From Diabrotica undecimpunctata (taxonomy: Eukaryota; Arthropoda; Insecta; Coleoptera; Chrysomelidae): DNA of 64,000 bases. Both the position numbers and the translations under genes were made by a program. Location of the stretch: contig NC_092810.1 of NCBI RefSeq assembly GCF_040954645.1, positions 8,354,185 to 8,418,184 of the forward strand. The letters run 5' to 3'. Positions 20,669 to 31,800 of this stretch are shown here, in pieces. How positions within the stretch are numbered: the stretch's first letter is position 1; each line of letters starts with the position of its first letter. The notes under the pieces were generated by a model that worked only from the letters and a program-made list of their open reading frames with translations, ran no database searches and was not told where the DNA came from.

Positions 20669-21120
20669 TGTAACGATAGTATTTTGCTTACCATAGGGTA
20701 AGAAAATAGGGGTACTTATAAAATTGGGGAAAGAACCTAATGGGGGTCAAGATAGGGCAAGCAAAATAAACGCTACTATGCGAACGGGCACTCAGGGGTT
20801 AGTTGGAGTAGTTGGAGAGCTGGGGTCGTGGATAAGTGAACGACAAGGGTTCGGATTTGGGCAGCTAAAAAAATGGAATAAAGGGGTTACTTACATAAAT
20901 CTCCTGGAACAAAAAAGAAACAAGGACAAGAAGAAATACCTCTAGCTATTTAAATGGGGACTCCGCTTCGAAGAAAACTTCCTGCTGGAAGAAAGAAAGT
21001 TTATTCCTTCCTAAAATAAAGAAACACAAACAGGTTAGGAGATTTTTCTAAAATAAATACAAAAATGGATCAGAGAAACAAATCAAAACGTTTATTTTTG
21101 TCTCATACAAACAGTTATCA
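20669..21120 (+). repeat. LTR-like repeat, copy A (TG...CA ends)
   Basis: About 450 bp starting TGTAACGATAGTATTTTGC and ending near CAAACAGTTATCA. It has AATAAA-type strings in its last third. It is similar along its length to 41096-41495 in reverse complement. It has the layout of a solo LTR (5'-TG, 3'-CA, internal AATAAA), but I see no matching target duplication. Confidence 0.55.
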
Positions 21121-23140
21121 AACATACAGATTGCACAAAAATTATTAAAAGTTGCAAAATACAAAATTACAAAAAAAAACTTACATGTGTTGCCTGTTAA
21201 CAAAGGAGATTGCTACAAAATTCTTCGAAATGGTTCCTAGGTTATCTTATTATTATGGCTAAATTAAAAATGAAGGATATCCTTGTTCATTAAAATATAT
21301 AAGATTTAACTTTTTCTATAAAACATCTTTCTATACAAGCAAATTAAAAATTTGTCACAACAAAAATAAATTAGAGTTAGCTGTCAGATGTCACATTTAA
21401 TTTTGATGACAAAAAAAACAAAAGATTGACAGCAACCACACTTACTTTCCAAAATAATTCTAATTATTACCAATTCTTAAATTTAAGTGAAAGCAATTAT
21501 TACTTTTAGCAAAAAAATGTCTGTCTAATTTGGAAAAATTTAATATGTTGAATGTTACCTTATTTTCACTTATTTCACTTAACTTTGAACAACTTGCTAT
21601 CTATCTCTGGGGTTAGAACTAAACAGGCAAATTCTCCACTGGAGTACAGGAAACCATTTCCACAATTCAGGAACGACGATCTAATGGGGCTGTATCAAAC
21701 AAACAAACAACAACAAAGCCGGTGGGACATCCTAAACAATCACCTTCCAAAATTTCTTCGGTTCCGGTATACTGCACAAATCTAGTGGTTACTCTATTCT
21801 AAATCCGTCATATTACGGAGAGTAATTATCACTTTTTACCGGTCTTGGAACTTAAACCATTACACAAATTGTGTAATGTGATACAGTATATGTGAATAAA
21901 GTGAATCTCCTTCACCAAATCCCTTAACTAAACTGTCCCCTCGCCGGCCGGTCTTTCAAAACTAGCCACAAAATACCTCCTTCCACGCTTCTCACACAAA
22001 TTCCTTACGACTTCAAATTGTGAAAATTAACCTTGAATCTCTTCCGAAGTTAATGCGTCTCAGAGAGAAAAAGCACAATACTTGCAATATTTTTTCTAAG
22101 AACCTCTTCTCAACCGGGATATTTGGGGCCTGAATGTAAACAAATCGTTGTTCGACAACAAAAAAATGTTGAAATATTATAGTTAGAAATAACATGTACG
22201 AAATGGGGAATTTTAAATGTAAATAAAAAAGTGCTAATACCTCTTTACTACGAAATAAACAAAATAGGCCTTTTATCGATTATTTTAACGTCGTTGCAAA
22301 CAGACAAAACAGGGGCGTCTTTAGCAATTTTTAACATATCAATATTTCGTAGTTAAAAGAAAAATTTAAAACGCTACAAAGAAAGTTTTTCATCACTGAA
22401 TTAACTCGACATTAAAAGAACGGTGACTTTAAGAATGGAATTAATCTCAACAAAAACTACGAGACATAAAAACAACAATTACAAGTGGGAAGAATAAGTG
22501 TAACAACAGGAAAGACCAAACTATAATAAACAGACCACATATTCTTCGTTCACAAATTGTTGAGAGCACGAAATATGCCTTAAAATCATAAAACGGTCTT
22601 AAATCATAGGCGTTCCTAAGGTGTTTATTCATTAAACAATAATATAATGTTTTAATACTAATATATTTAGCAAAAAAAAAATTAAAACTTTCACGACTAA
22701 TGTTGGTTATTATATTATATTAATAAAAATAGGAATTTAACCATTAACAATTTTGTAAATAAGAATATCTTATCTCTTTGGATATTTCAATACTAATTTT
22801 CGCGTTTAATCACTTTACTGGAAACCTGGAATTCATATCCGAAGGTAATATTCGTTGCAAGATAATTAAGATGGAATTCCCCAGATTTTTAATAGTATAA
22901 TTATATTCGAAACTTAACTTGAAAGGGTGAAGTTATTACGAACGAAAACAATTTTTTTGTTTAGTACGTTTTTGATCGCATGTAATTTACGGCTCGTCGG
23001 TGTTTCCGCGTCTGCGGCAGTAATTAGCATCTCGAATATTTCTTTTGCGAATTATATGTAGTGCGTGAGTGATTTTTTATTCCATATACCTACGAACATA
23101 TACGTACCTTTCGCTCGTGCTCGTTTTGTTGGATTGTTTG
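21121..23140. other. Intergenic AT-rich block, no gene recognised
   Basis: No coding signal in any frame. The first half is pyrimidine-poor then C/T-rich in 21550-22000, resembling the other long non-coding AT-rich blocks in the introns. Nothing I can classify. Confidence 0.35.
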
Positions 23141-23145
23141 TGATG

Positions 23146-24516
23146 GCTTCATCATCAAGTTTTACACCGGTACTGTTGCGTACAGTCAGTAATATTCACC
23201 AAGAGAGAAGACTATTGTCCTGAATGTTCACGATGCTCTGGTTTCTCAGAATCCCACAAACACTGTTCGCAACATAGTCGAAAGTTGTGCCAACATGACT
23301 GGCGTAGGAGAGTCAACTTTATATAGGTTCCTATCAGAAAGAAAAAAACACGGTATAGCTAACCCAAACACAAACGAACACTTAAAGAGAGGGAAAAAGC
23401 CTATTGAAATTGATGAATTTGCCAAAAATGGTATTCGAAGGAAAATTCATGGATTTTTTTTCAAAAAAGAAATACCAAACCTAAACAAAATTTTACAAGA
23501 AGTTAGAGACGACCCGGATTTGCCTCATATCGGACGAACTAAATTGTGGCAAGTTTTAAAAGAATTAAATTTCCGGTGGGAGAAATCAGACCGAAAATCA
23601 CTTTTGACTGACCGGGAGGAGAAGATGATGTTGGAGAAGAAATTATCTAAGATTCATACGAAAATTCCAGGCTGAAGAAAGGCCCATCTTCTACCAGGAT
23701 GAAACGTGGGTAGACTCAGGTCATACTTTAAAAAAAATTTGGTCAGATAAAAATATATTAAGCTCCAGGCAAGCCTTTATGGAAGGTTGATCTACAGGTA
23801 TCTCCCCACCTTCTGGTAAAGGCAGTAGATTAATAATTTCTCACATTGGCAGTGAAAAAGGATTTGTTAAGCATGGTTTGTTGGAATTTCATTCCAAAAG
23901 CACAAAAGATTATCACAAGGAGATGACAGCTGATGTTTTCGAAGAGTATTTTGAGCAAATGATTGAACACATACCACCAAATTCAAATATAGTATTAGAT
24001 AATGCACCTTATCATTCACGACTAGTAGAAAGACTTCTAACGAATGCGTGGAAGAAACATGATATTCTTGACTGGCTGCGGAATAAGTATCTGCCTTACG
24101 AAGATGGAATGGTAAAAGCAGAACTTTTAAAAATTGCCCGGCAACACAAATCTAAGTTCAAGAAATACGTAGTTGACAAAATGGCGGAAAGGCGAAACAT
24201 CACAGTCTTTAGACTTCCACCCTACCACTGCGAAATAAATCCAATTGAACTCATTTGGGCACAAATGAAAAGTTATGTGGCTAGAAAAAATACGCCATAT
24301 AAAATACAAGTTGTACGTGAATTGTTATACGAGTCTTTATAACATATTACAAAACAAAACTGGAAAGATGCAGTAAGACATGTAATAGAAGAAGAACAAA
24401 AAATGTGGGATCTTAATAACATAATTGACGCGACCGTAGAGATTATTAACCTAATTATTAACCCTCAAGATGACTCGGATTCCGAAGTTGATCCTATTTA
24501 TTTTGAATTTGAATAG
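23146..24516 (+). pseudogene. Near-full-length DD82E (Sailor-like) transposase
   Basis: DNA transposase of the IS630/Tc1/mariner superfamily. ATG at 23146 (MASSSSFTPVLLRTVSN), frameshift near 23215, then an HTH region (MTGVGESTLYRFLSERKK) and the linker IRRKIHGFFFKKEIPNLNK. A frameshift with a stop near 23672 precedes the first catalytic Asp (YQDETWVDSGH, about 23696-23728), and an in-frame stop follows at about 23788. The second Asp lies in IVLDNAPYHSRLVERL (about 23995) and the Glu in EINPIELIWAQMKS (about 24235). By my count 82 residues separate the second Asp and the Glu. There is another stop at 24340, with the tail running to about 24516. It is the best preserved of the family here, with all three acidic residues present, but it cannot be translated as it stands. 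Confidence 0.88.
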
Positions 24517-24564
24517 TTTTCTAATCGTAATTATATGAGGTAAGTTGTAATCGTAAGGTATTAA

Positions 24565-24962
24565 AGGGGAAAGGCGCAAAATGTCACCTGTCAAAATGTT
24601 CAATGTGTTTTAAATATATCCATTTTTTTTTCAAATCCTGAGAAAACTAAAAAGCATTTTTGAAAAATTTAAAAGCAGAATGAAATATTTTTTAGAATTA
24701 ATAAAAAGTTTCTTTTGCATGCAATATTTTCAATTAAAAATTATACTATATTTTCTCTTTTATTTTCACCCCTGTTACATAACATATTAAAATAAACATT
24801 GTAGAAGTTTTCAGGGACTTTCTGCCCTGAGTAATAATGTAATCTTTCATTCTGCGTTTAAATTTTTCAAAAATATTTATTAGTTTTCTCCGGATTCGAA
24901 AATAATGGATACATTTAAAACACATTGGAAATTTTGCCAGGCGACATTTGGCGCCTTTTTCC
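24565..24962. mobile_element. Palindromic MITE with ~125-bp TIRs and TTAA flanks
   Basis: About 125 bp from 24565 (AGGGGAAAGGCGCAAAATGTC) reappears inverted at the right end (RC GGAAAAAGGCGCCAAATGTC). The arms share CAATGTGTTTTAAAT, GAGAAAACTAA and TTTGAAAAATTTAAA. TTAA occurs on both sides (24561-24564 and 24963-24966), as expected for piggyBac-mobilised elements. About 400 bp, non-coding. Confidence 0.85.
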
Positions 24963-24966
24963 TTAA

Positions 24967-25329
24967 TTAAATAAATGTATCTTTTACAAATGGCAAGAAA
25001 CTTTTTATTTTTGAATAAAATAAATAAGTTTTATTAAAAAATACAATTTACATAAGTACAATTTAAAAAATATATTTATTTAGTTCAAATAAATGTTTCA
25101 ATCATATACTCTACGACACTGGTCGTTCATCTCTAACCATTCAAAATATCCCCGTAATAGGATTATAAGGTATTGTATTCCTTCAGATATAAGGTGGGTT
25201 AGTCGAAAACGTCTTAAAACGTCAGTTTTAGGTTGGTTTTTACTATTATATCGTATTACCTATCCTCTCTGTATTTCAGTTTTCTAATTAGGGTTAAACT
25301 TGTAGTGAGCTATCAACAAATTGTGAACC
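24967..25329. other. Intergenic, nothing recognised
   Basis: AT-rich spacer with no coding or repeat signal that I can support. Confidence 0.3.
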
Positions 25330-25500
25330 GACTGTAGGTTGATGCGCCTTAATGGTAAATAAAAAAAAACAACACGGCAAAGAAGTAAAACATAAATTAC
25401 TTGAGAAAGGCACTCTGCCGAAACAGCTTTAGTGATAAAAAATTATAATATATTTTGTGGAAGTTTTAAAAACAAAATTCTTCAATGTTTTATGTTAGAT
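25330..25500 (+). mobile_element. Penelope-like element 3'-end fragment
   Basis: ACTTGAGAAAGGCACTCTGCCGAAAC and the following approx. 80 bp, ending TTCTTCAATGTTTTATGTTAGATT, match the 3' part of the Penelope-like fragment at 13550-13690 with moderate divergence. No coding part is left. Confidence 0.55.
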
Positions 25501-25758
25501 TTTCTATTATTTTTGTTAGATCATGCATACTGCACGCATGCATATGTTAACAATATAAATTTTACTTGAACGCAAATTTCTAGATTACAAAGTTACATTT
25601 AAAATTATAGTTTAAATTAAAAACAATCTTGCATACAAAAGAAAATTGAATAATAATTTGAATAAAATTTGAAATATTAATGAAATAGTTAACTGCAACT
25701 TTGTTTGTGAATTATATTTTAGTCTGAAGAATTTGTTACTTGGATCCACGTCGTAATC

Positions 25759-25816
25759 ATGTCTGGTCTAGTAATGTCGATAATAACTAATCTAGGCGAT
25801 TTCACTCATATTATCG
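25759..25816 (+). CDS. ELOVL copy 2, coding exon 1
   Basis: ATG at 25759 (or in frame at 25774), ending in phase 1 at donor GTAAGAAC. A possible upstream acceptor (TATATTTTAG) ends at 25722, suggesting a 5' UTR intron. The donor lies next to a Jockey insertion at 25830. Confidence 0.82.
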
Positions 25817-28800
25817 GTAAGAACTCTTTTTTTTTATTTACAAATTCGCATCAACCCGAAGGTTATTACCGAGAATCGGATTTACAATATTAAATATATT
25901 ATATATTAACAAAATTAATAGATTTTAAGTAGTTTAACATATTTGTGAATGAACAATTTGCACCAAGTGCTTTCTCTAAGTTTATTGAGATACCATAATT
26001 GATTCTTGCTGTGGAGAAAACTGGACAGTCTACAACAACATGTTTCACCGAGAGTTTAACGTTACACTGCTCACATTTTGGTTCGGATTCTTTAGTACTC
26101 GTAATTAAGAACTTGTGCGTGGCACTGGTATGACCAAATCTAAGACGAGTTATTGTCACTTGATCCCTTCCTTTAGTGCGGAAACATCTCCATGGTTTAA
26201 TGTCCGGTTTAATATTCCGAAGATTGGACACTGAAAATTCCCACCGGTTTTGCCACTCACTTAGGATCCGCGATTTGATAACACTTTAAACATCACTAGC
26301 TATCACGTATTTCACAGTAATAGAGTCAGCTAAATTGGCGGCTTTACGCGCACACTTATCTGCTTCTTCATTACCTCTAATACCATTATGTGATGGGATC
26401 CAAATAAAGATTACCTCCTTATTACAAAATCTGGATTTTGTTCTGAAAGAATGATCTGTAGCATAGGTAAATTATTGTAATAGCCGTTGATATTCCACTG
26501 TATTAATTTATTGAACTCTATTTTATTAAATAAATGTATTTAATGATTGGTTTGTAAGCAGTCACTGTCTGTATCGGATACTAGGTCGTGTGGGATTTGC
26601 ATCTGTAAGTGTTTTAGAAGAATTTTTCTTAATTTGGTATTTCGTGTCTTTGTAGATCTGTCTTGAGTATAGGGATATATTTTGCTTAACATATCGATGA
26701 GAGCGGTAAAGTTGTTTGTATAATTTTCAACGGTAGTAAGTGGATCGGGTGAATTCTTTATGTTGTCGCATAGGCCTTTTATCTGAACATAGCTTAAAAT
26801 AAATGGTGGTGACTGCTGGTTTATGAATGCTTCTAGAGATTTACCTTTATTTTGTTTTTTCTTAGGATTGAGTGGTATTTCTGCTGGACTGGTAAACTTC
26901 GGTTTATTAGTGGTATCATTGGAAGGCGGAGAAGGACTTAAGGTATCATCAATAGTTCTTTTTGATCTGTTCTGTAGAGATTCAATTTTCATATGTAAGG
27001 TAGTTGTTTCGTTCGCACTTTGTTTTATATTTAGTTGATTTTCTGTAGTTGAGGTGTCTGTTTGACTTGAAGTAGATGTCGGTGTGATGGTTGATATTTC
27101 TAGAGGGCTACATGTTGAGATTTCTTCTGCTGTGGTTGGAGAAGTAGGATTTGTGTTTGGATTGATAGGGTTTTTGCAGTTAGTTGCCCTATGCCCATTT
27201 TGTTTACAGTTATAACACGTTAGGTTGCCGCTTGATAAAAAGATTCTATATGAAGTATTATCGTAATTAATTAAAAACGATTCTGGAATTGTGAGATCTG
27301 TTGGGCTGATAAAGATTTGTCTCCAAAAGCTCATTATATGATTAAATTCGGGTAACGGTGCACCAATTTTTAAAAAGGACATTGTAGATAGAATAACAAG
27401 CCTCATGGATTCAAGTTCTTTAATTAATACACCATAAGGAATGGATGGGCAAACATTAGAGAGAACGATTCTTTCGGAGGGAGTTATATACCGTCGAGCT
27501 TGTATAATCTGGTTATTAACTTCAATGTTGCCGTTATTTTCATTCATGAATTTTTCTACGATATTTTCAGATGATAAACATAAACATATTCTGCTGTTTG
27601 ATAATCTAGAGCAGAATAGTATATTTTTTGGATGGATGATTTCTCCCAGAGGGAGGAGGTTATCTTGTATTTTCGCATCTTCAATGGAATTAAAAATGAT
27701 AGCTTGCCGTTTTGACGGAAATTTTTGTTGTGTTAGTGCGGTAGAGTAACTTCTTTGTGTAGAATTATCCATTTGAGAATTGCCTGGTAAATTTATTATA
27801 TTGATTTGCGACATATTCGTTGATGTTTAAACATTCCTCAAGAAGGACCTGTTCGCCGCCAGAAAAAAACCGACCGGAGATACAGGTCAATGGTAATTAA
27901 ATGTTTTTGTTTATCGTCAAGCAAATATGGATATGAAAATTTTCAATGATGTTAAATACGTACTAATTATATATTTTCGATGAAATTTACAGTAAAACTG
28001 TACTTACAGACTAGTTCTAGCAAAAGTGAGTTCAGTTGATCACTAATAACTTCACAAAGCGTAGTTAAATTTTGAAAACTTGTTCTCACTTAATTTAAAC
28101 TATTTTGGAGAGCCAAAAATAAACACGCCGTTCCGATATACTATCAGCGACCTGATCCTAAGAACTCTTTGTAATTGTAATTTTTTAATTTATTTTAGAT
28201 TTTTAATGTCAAATTTTTTTTTTCTGAAAGCGGTATGTTAACCAATTGCAATTAAAGCTGAATGCTCATAATCAATTTATTAATGATGCTAATTTTAAAA
28301 TACCAGCTTCCACAGGTCTAGTGAACGAGTTACACAAGAATTTAAATTCGCTTGTAGTCTGCAAAAAGTTTTCGCTGCCTGCAATCTGGTGTCTCAAAGT
28401 CATGCAAAATATAGTTGACTGTTTTAACCCTGCTGTCCCGTTCGGGTCTATTTGACGGAAAAAAAATTATTTCTTATTTTGCAAATTACACTCATGGACA
28501 AAAATATCGAATATTTTGGAAAATTTTTGTTATTTTCAAAATAAATTCTGGTCAGTCAAGTCGTTTATTGTAAAATAGAGTTTATTTTAACAATGTTTAA
28601 TGAGCAATTTTGAGTTTTTATGCGAAGAAAATTGTGAAAAAAATAAATGTTTAATATTAGGTAAATAAGGTTATTTTACTCTAAACTTAAATGATAATTT
28701 AAATTGTTTAAACAAGTGGTTTAAACTGAAAAAAGTGCATGATCAGTAACCAGTATTTCCCCCTCTAGCTCTTATTACTGCTTGCATCTTTCTCAGCATG

Positions 28801-31800
28801 CTTGCAAGTAAATTTTAGACATATCCTTCGGAAATTGCATTCCATTCATCCTGTGCAGCAAGCCGAAGCTGCTCTATCGTATTTGGAACGGGATTTCTTT
28901 GTCGTATGCTGCGTTTTAGGTTATCCCACATGTGCTCTATTGGATTTAAATCCGGGCTAGACGGTGGCCAATCCATTCTTCGAATTTGGACCTCTTCAAG
29001 ATAATTACTTACTATGGAAGCGGCATGTGGTCGAGCATTATCGTGTATTAACGTGAATCTTTCATATCCAATGTAACCAACATATGGCAAAACATGATCT
29101 TGCAGGATGTTTTAAACGTAAGAATCACCAGTCATCTGTACAATCACTTTCACAAGTGCGGTACATACCTCCCAACTAATACCTTTCCAAAGAATTATGC
29201 CATCAACTCCAAAACTAACGGTCTGGGCGAGACTGCAGCTGGCGAATCGTTTTCTAACTCTTCTATAGACGTAGTTTTGATCATCTGGCTTTTATAATAG
29301 GATTCTGGTCTCATCAGTGAAAAGAACGTTTTAACACTTGTCGATATTCCACTAAATATGTGTTCTTGCAAATTCCAAATTATGAGCTTTATGATTTTGG
29401 AGAAGACGTGGAACTTTGGCGGAGCGTCTGGGCTTTAAGTTTGCCTCTTTTGATCTTCGTCTAATTGTTTGTGAACTCACAGTAACTTGTCTAACATTTA
29501 ATAGCTTATTTCTGAGGTGCATCGATGTCAATGAACGATTTCGTGTAGAATTAAGAACCAAAAAAGAGTCATCAATTGCGGTTGTGCACCTTGGGCGTCC
29601 TTGACCAGGCCTTCGTACAAAATTTCCTGTTTCGCGGTACCTACCTTTTAAGAGTATTTGAAACTATAGATTCAGTTCTGCTGAGACGTCGTGCGATACC
29701 TTTTTGTGCATATCCTTCCTCGTACAAAATTACAATATGTGCTACTTGGACTTCATCGCAGTGCCGAAATGGTGGGATATTTGTTTTAAACTTAGTTAAA
29801 TCAAAAGAATATTTAATTAAACTTAATAAATTAAACTAAAAATAACCGAATTAGTATGATTTTTCCTTTCCGTGAAGAAAGATTTTTATGGTAAAATGTA
29901 CGAATGACACTAACTACTGAATAAACGTCAAAATAAACATCAAAATAATTCAAACAAGTTGAGTACCTCAGCCTACTATATGAGTATTATCAGTAATCTA
30001 AAATTATTTTGAAATAATAGTGATTACAAAAAAAAATTGAAAAATTTCAAAATATTCGATATTTTTGTCCATGAGTGTATTACGCGGCGTAACGTTTTGG
30101 TGTTTCGTGACTTTATTACCGAATATGAGGTTTTTCAATTGCATTCGAGATAAGAAATCAATTTCTGATCTGATTTTTATGATAAAAATTAAATTGTTAC
30201 TTATAGTACCTTTGGATCAATATGACCCATGTATTTAAACCGTTAAAAATTACCTGTGTAGAGTCGAGTCTATCGATATTTCGTCCGTCTGCAAATTCAA
30301 ACAGATAATATTTGTATGTTATGAAATTCGAGTAACCGATGTCCAGGGACGTCTCGCGATATTGGTTGTTTCACCGACAAATTTTTTGATACAAGTATCA
30401 AATCATAAAATAACAATGTGTAATGTGTATATTATAGTCAAAGAGCAGAAAATCTGATTTTGGAAACACAAGCAAAACGTTATATTTTTTTGTTTTTTAA
30501 ATGGTTGAAAATGAAATGTAAAAAAAAATATCACTCTACCACCCTGCCGGAAAAAATACTAGGTGATACAACGGCATCTTCTATAGGGCTTTTTAACGCT
30601 TCTCATTTGTTTCAGGTACTTGTTATATGCCATACAATTTTAATATATCTACCTCATACGTCCTTGGTATGTATAGTTATTGGTATATACTATATACCAA
30701 TAACGTATGACGTAGATATATTAAACTTATACGACATATCACAAGTGCCTGAAACATATGAGAAGCGTTGAAAAGCCCTATTAGCGAAAAGTATTTTACA
30801 TTTAAGAAAATATTGTTTTAAACAAAGTTAGCAATTTATAATAAAAAACTGAGTTGTTTTAACTAAAATATTCATCATATTAGCGTACCTTGTCTAAAAT
30901 ATTTCTCCTGCAGGCGAGCTCTCATCATCGTCACTATCCACCAGATTATTAATATACAGTGATGAGTGTCTTACCAACCGGCAAAATAGCGGAAAGGATA
31001 GAAGACAGATTAAGTTGTGAGATAGTACGAGATAAAGCTAGTTCTTGACGTGGCTATTTCACTTCAGTCATAATTATACGGATGACCTCGAAAATATTTT
31101 ATTTTAATAATTTCTGATGTTAGAATAAATGATTGAATAAATTAAGATATATTATAGTAAAAAACATTAATTATTAGCGATTTTAAATTATAAATCTTTA
31201 AGTTTATTTAATAATAAAAATAACTTAACTGAAATATTTGATTAAAATAAAGGTAGGTATGTTCCATCCGAAAACAATTATTGTATGTGGAATTGGTATA
31301 ATACTTAGAGACGTGGTCTAGTGACAAGAGGATTGAGGTTCAATTCACACCAAGGATAAAATTTTTGTTTTACTCAATCAAAAAATAATAGAAAATATGA
31401 TATATATTAGGTAAAAATATTTCGAAAAACTCATTATTTACAATTTATTCTTATTCCAATGTTAAAAAATAGAAATACAAAATAATTCAAATTCAATTTC
31501 AGTTTTACAGTCTTCGGTTGTGATTGCAAAATAATCCGGTTAAGACTGTTTAATGCCAAATCCATCACTAAATTCTCAGTGTTAATATCAATTCCTATGT
31601 ACAGGTAATGATTTTCAAAATAATTAACAACATTGTAATGGATGCGCGCGAACAGCTGCCTCCTTTACAGCTAACCAAATCATCAAGCCATCAAATAATA
31701 ACATACCGAGAAGTGTTTTTGCACGGTAAACAGAAACTTTTTATTGAAAAAACAATTCGTGAAAATGGTTTTAACGGTCGAGGAAAAAGTGCAAATTGTT

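Larger units (their letters stand above)
25830..28158 (-). mobile_element. Jockey-clade non-LTR retrotransposon with internal deletion, 12-bp TSD
   Basis: Read on the minus strand, it has about 340 bp of 5' UTR (from 28158), an intact ORF1 (27814-26540), the first codons of ORF2 (IQWNINGYYNNLPML, endonuclease start) and then a jump near 26430 to the ORF2 C-terminus (IFIWIPSHNGIRGNEEADKC, RNase H), with a 3' end in AATAAAAAAAAA. A perfect 12-bp duplication TAAGAACTCTTT at 25818-25829 and 28159-28170 marks both ends. Most of the endonuclease and the whole RT are deleted, so it could only move in trans. The insertion is 14 bp inside intron 1 of ELOVL copy 2, in antisense. Confidence 0.92.
28438..30260 (+). 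mobile_element. piggyBac 5'-end fragment, split by a Tc1 element
   Basis: Begins CCCTGCTGTCCCGTTCGGGT right after TTAA (28434-28437) and matches the 5' terminus of the piggyBac at 60042-62453 (reverse complement of 62453 downward). The match covers 28438-28488, stops for the Tc1 element, resumes at TTACGCGGCGTAACGTTTTG (about 30078) and runs to about 30258, including GGATCAATATGACCCA. The next part of the same element (TGTATGTTTAGT...) is found 6.1 kb away at about 36387. Confidence 0.82.

Noticed and set aside
20669..21120. Proven solo LTR
   Set aside because: TG/CA edges fit, but no target-site duplication is visible at either copy, so I kept 'LTR-like'.
31305..31370. A genuine tRNA gene
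   Set aside because: A- and B-box-like strings are too close together and no cloverleaf with an acceptor stem can be drawn.
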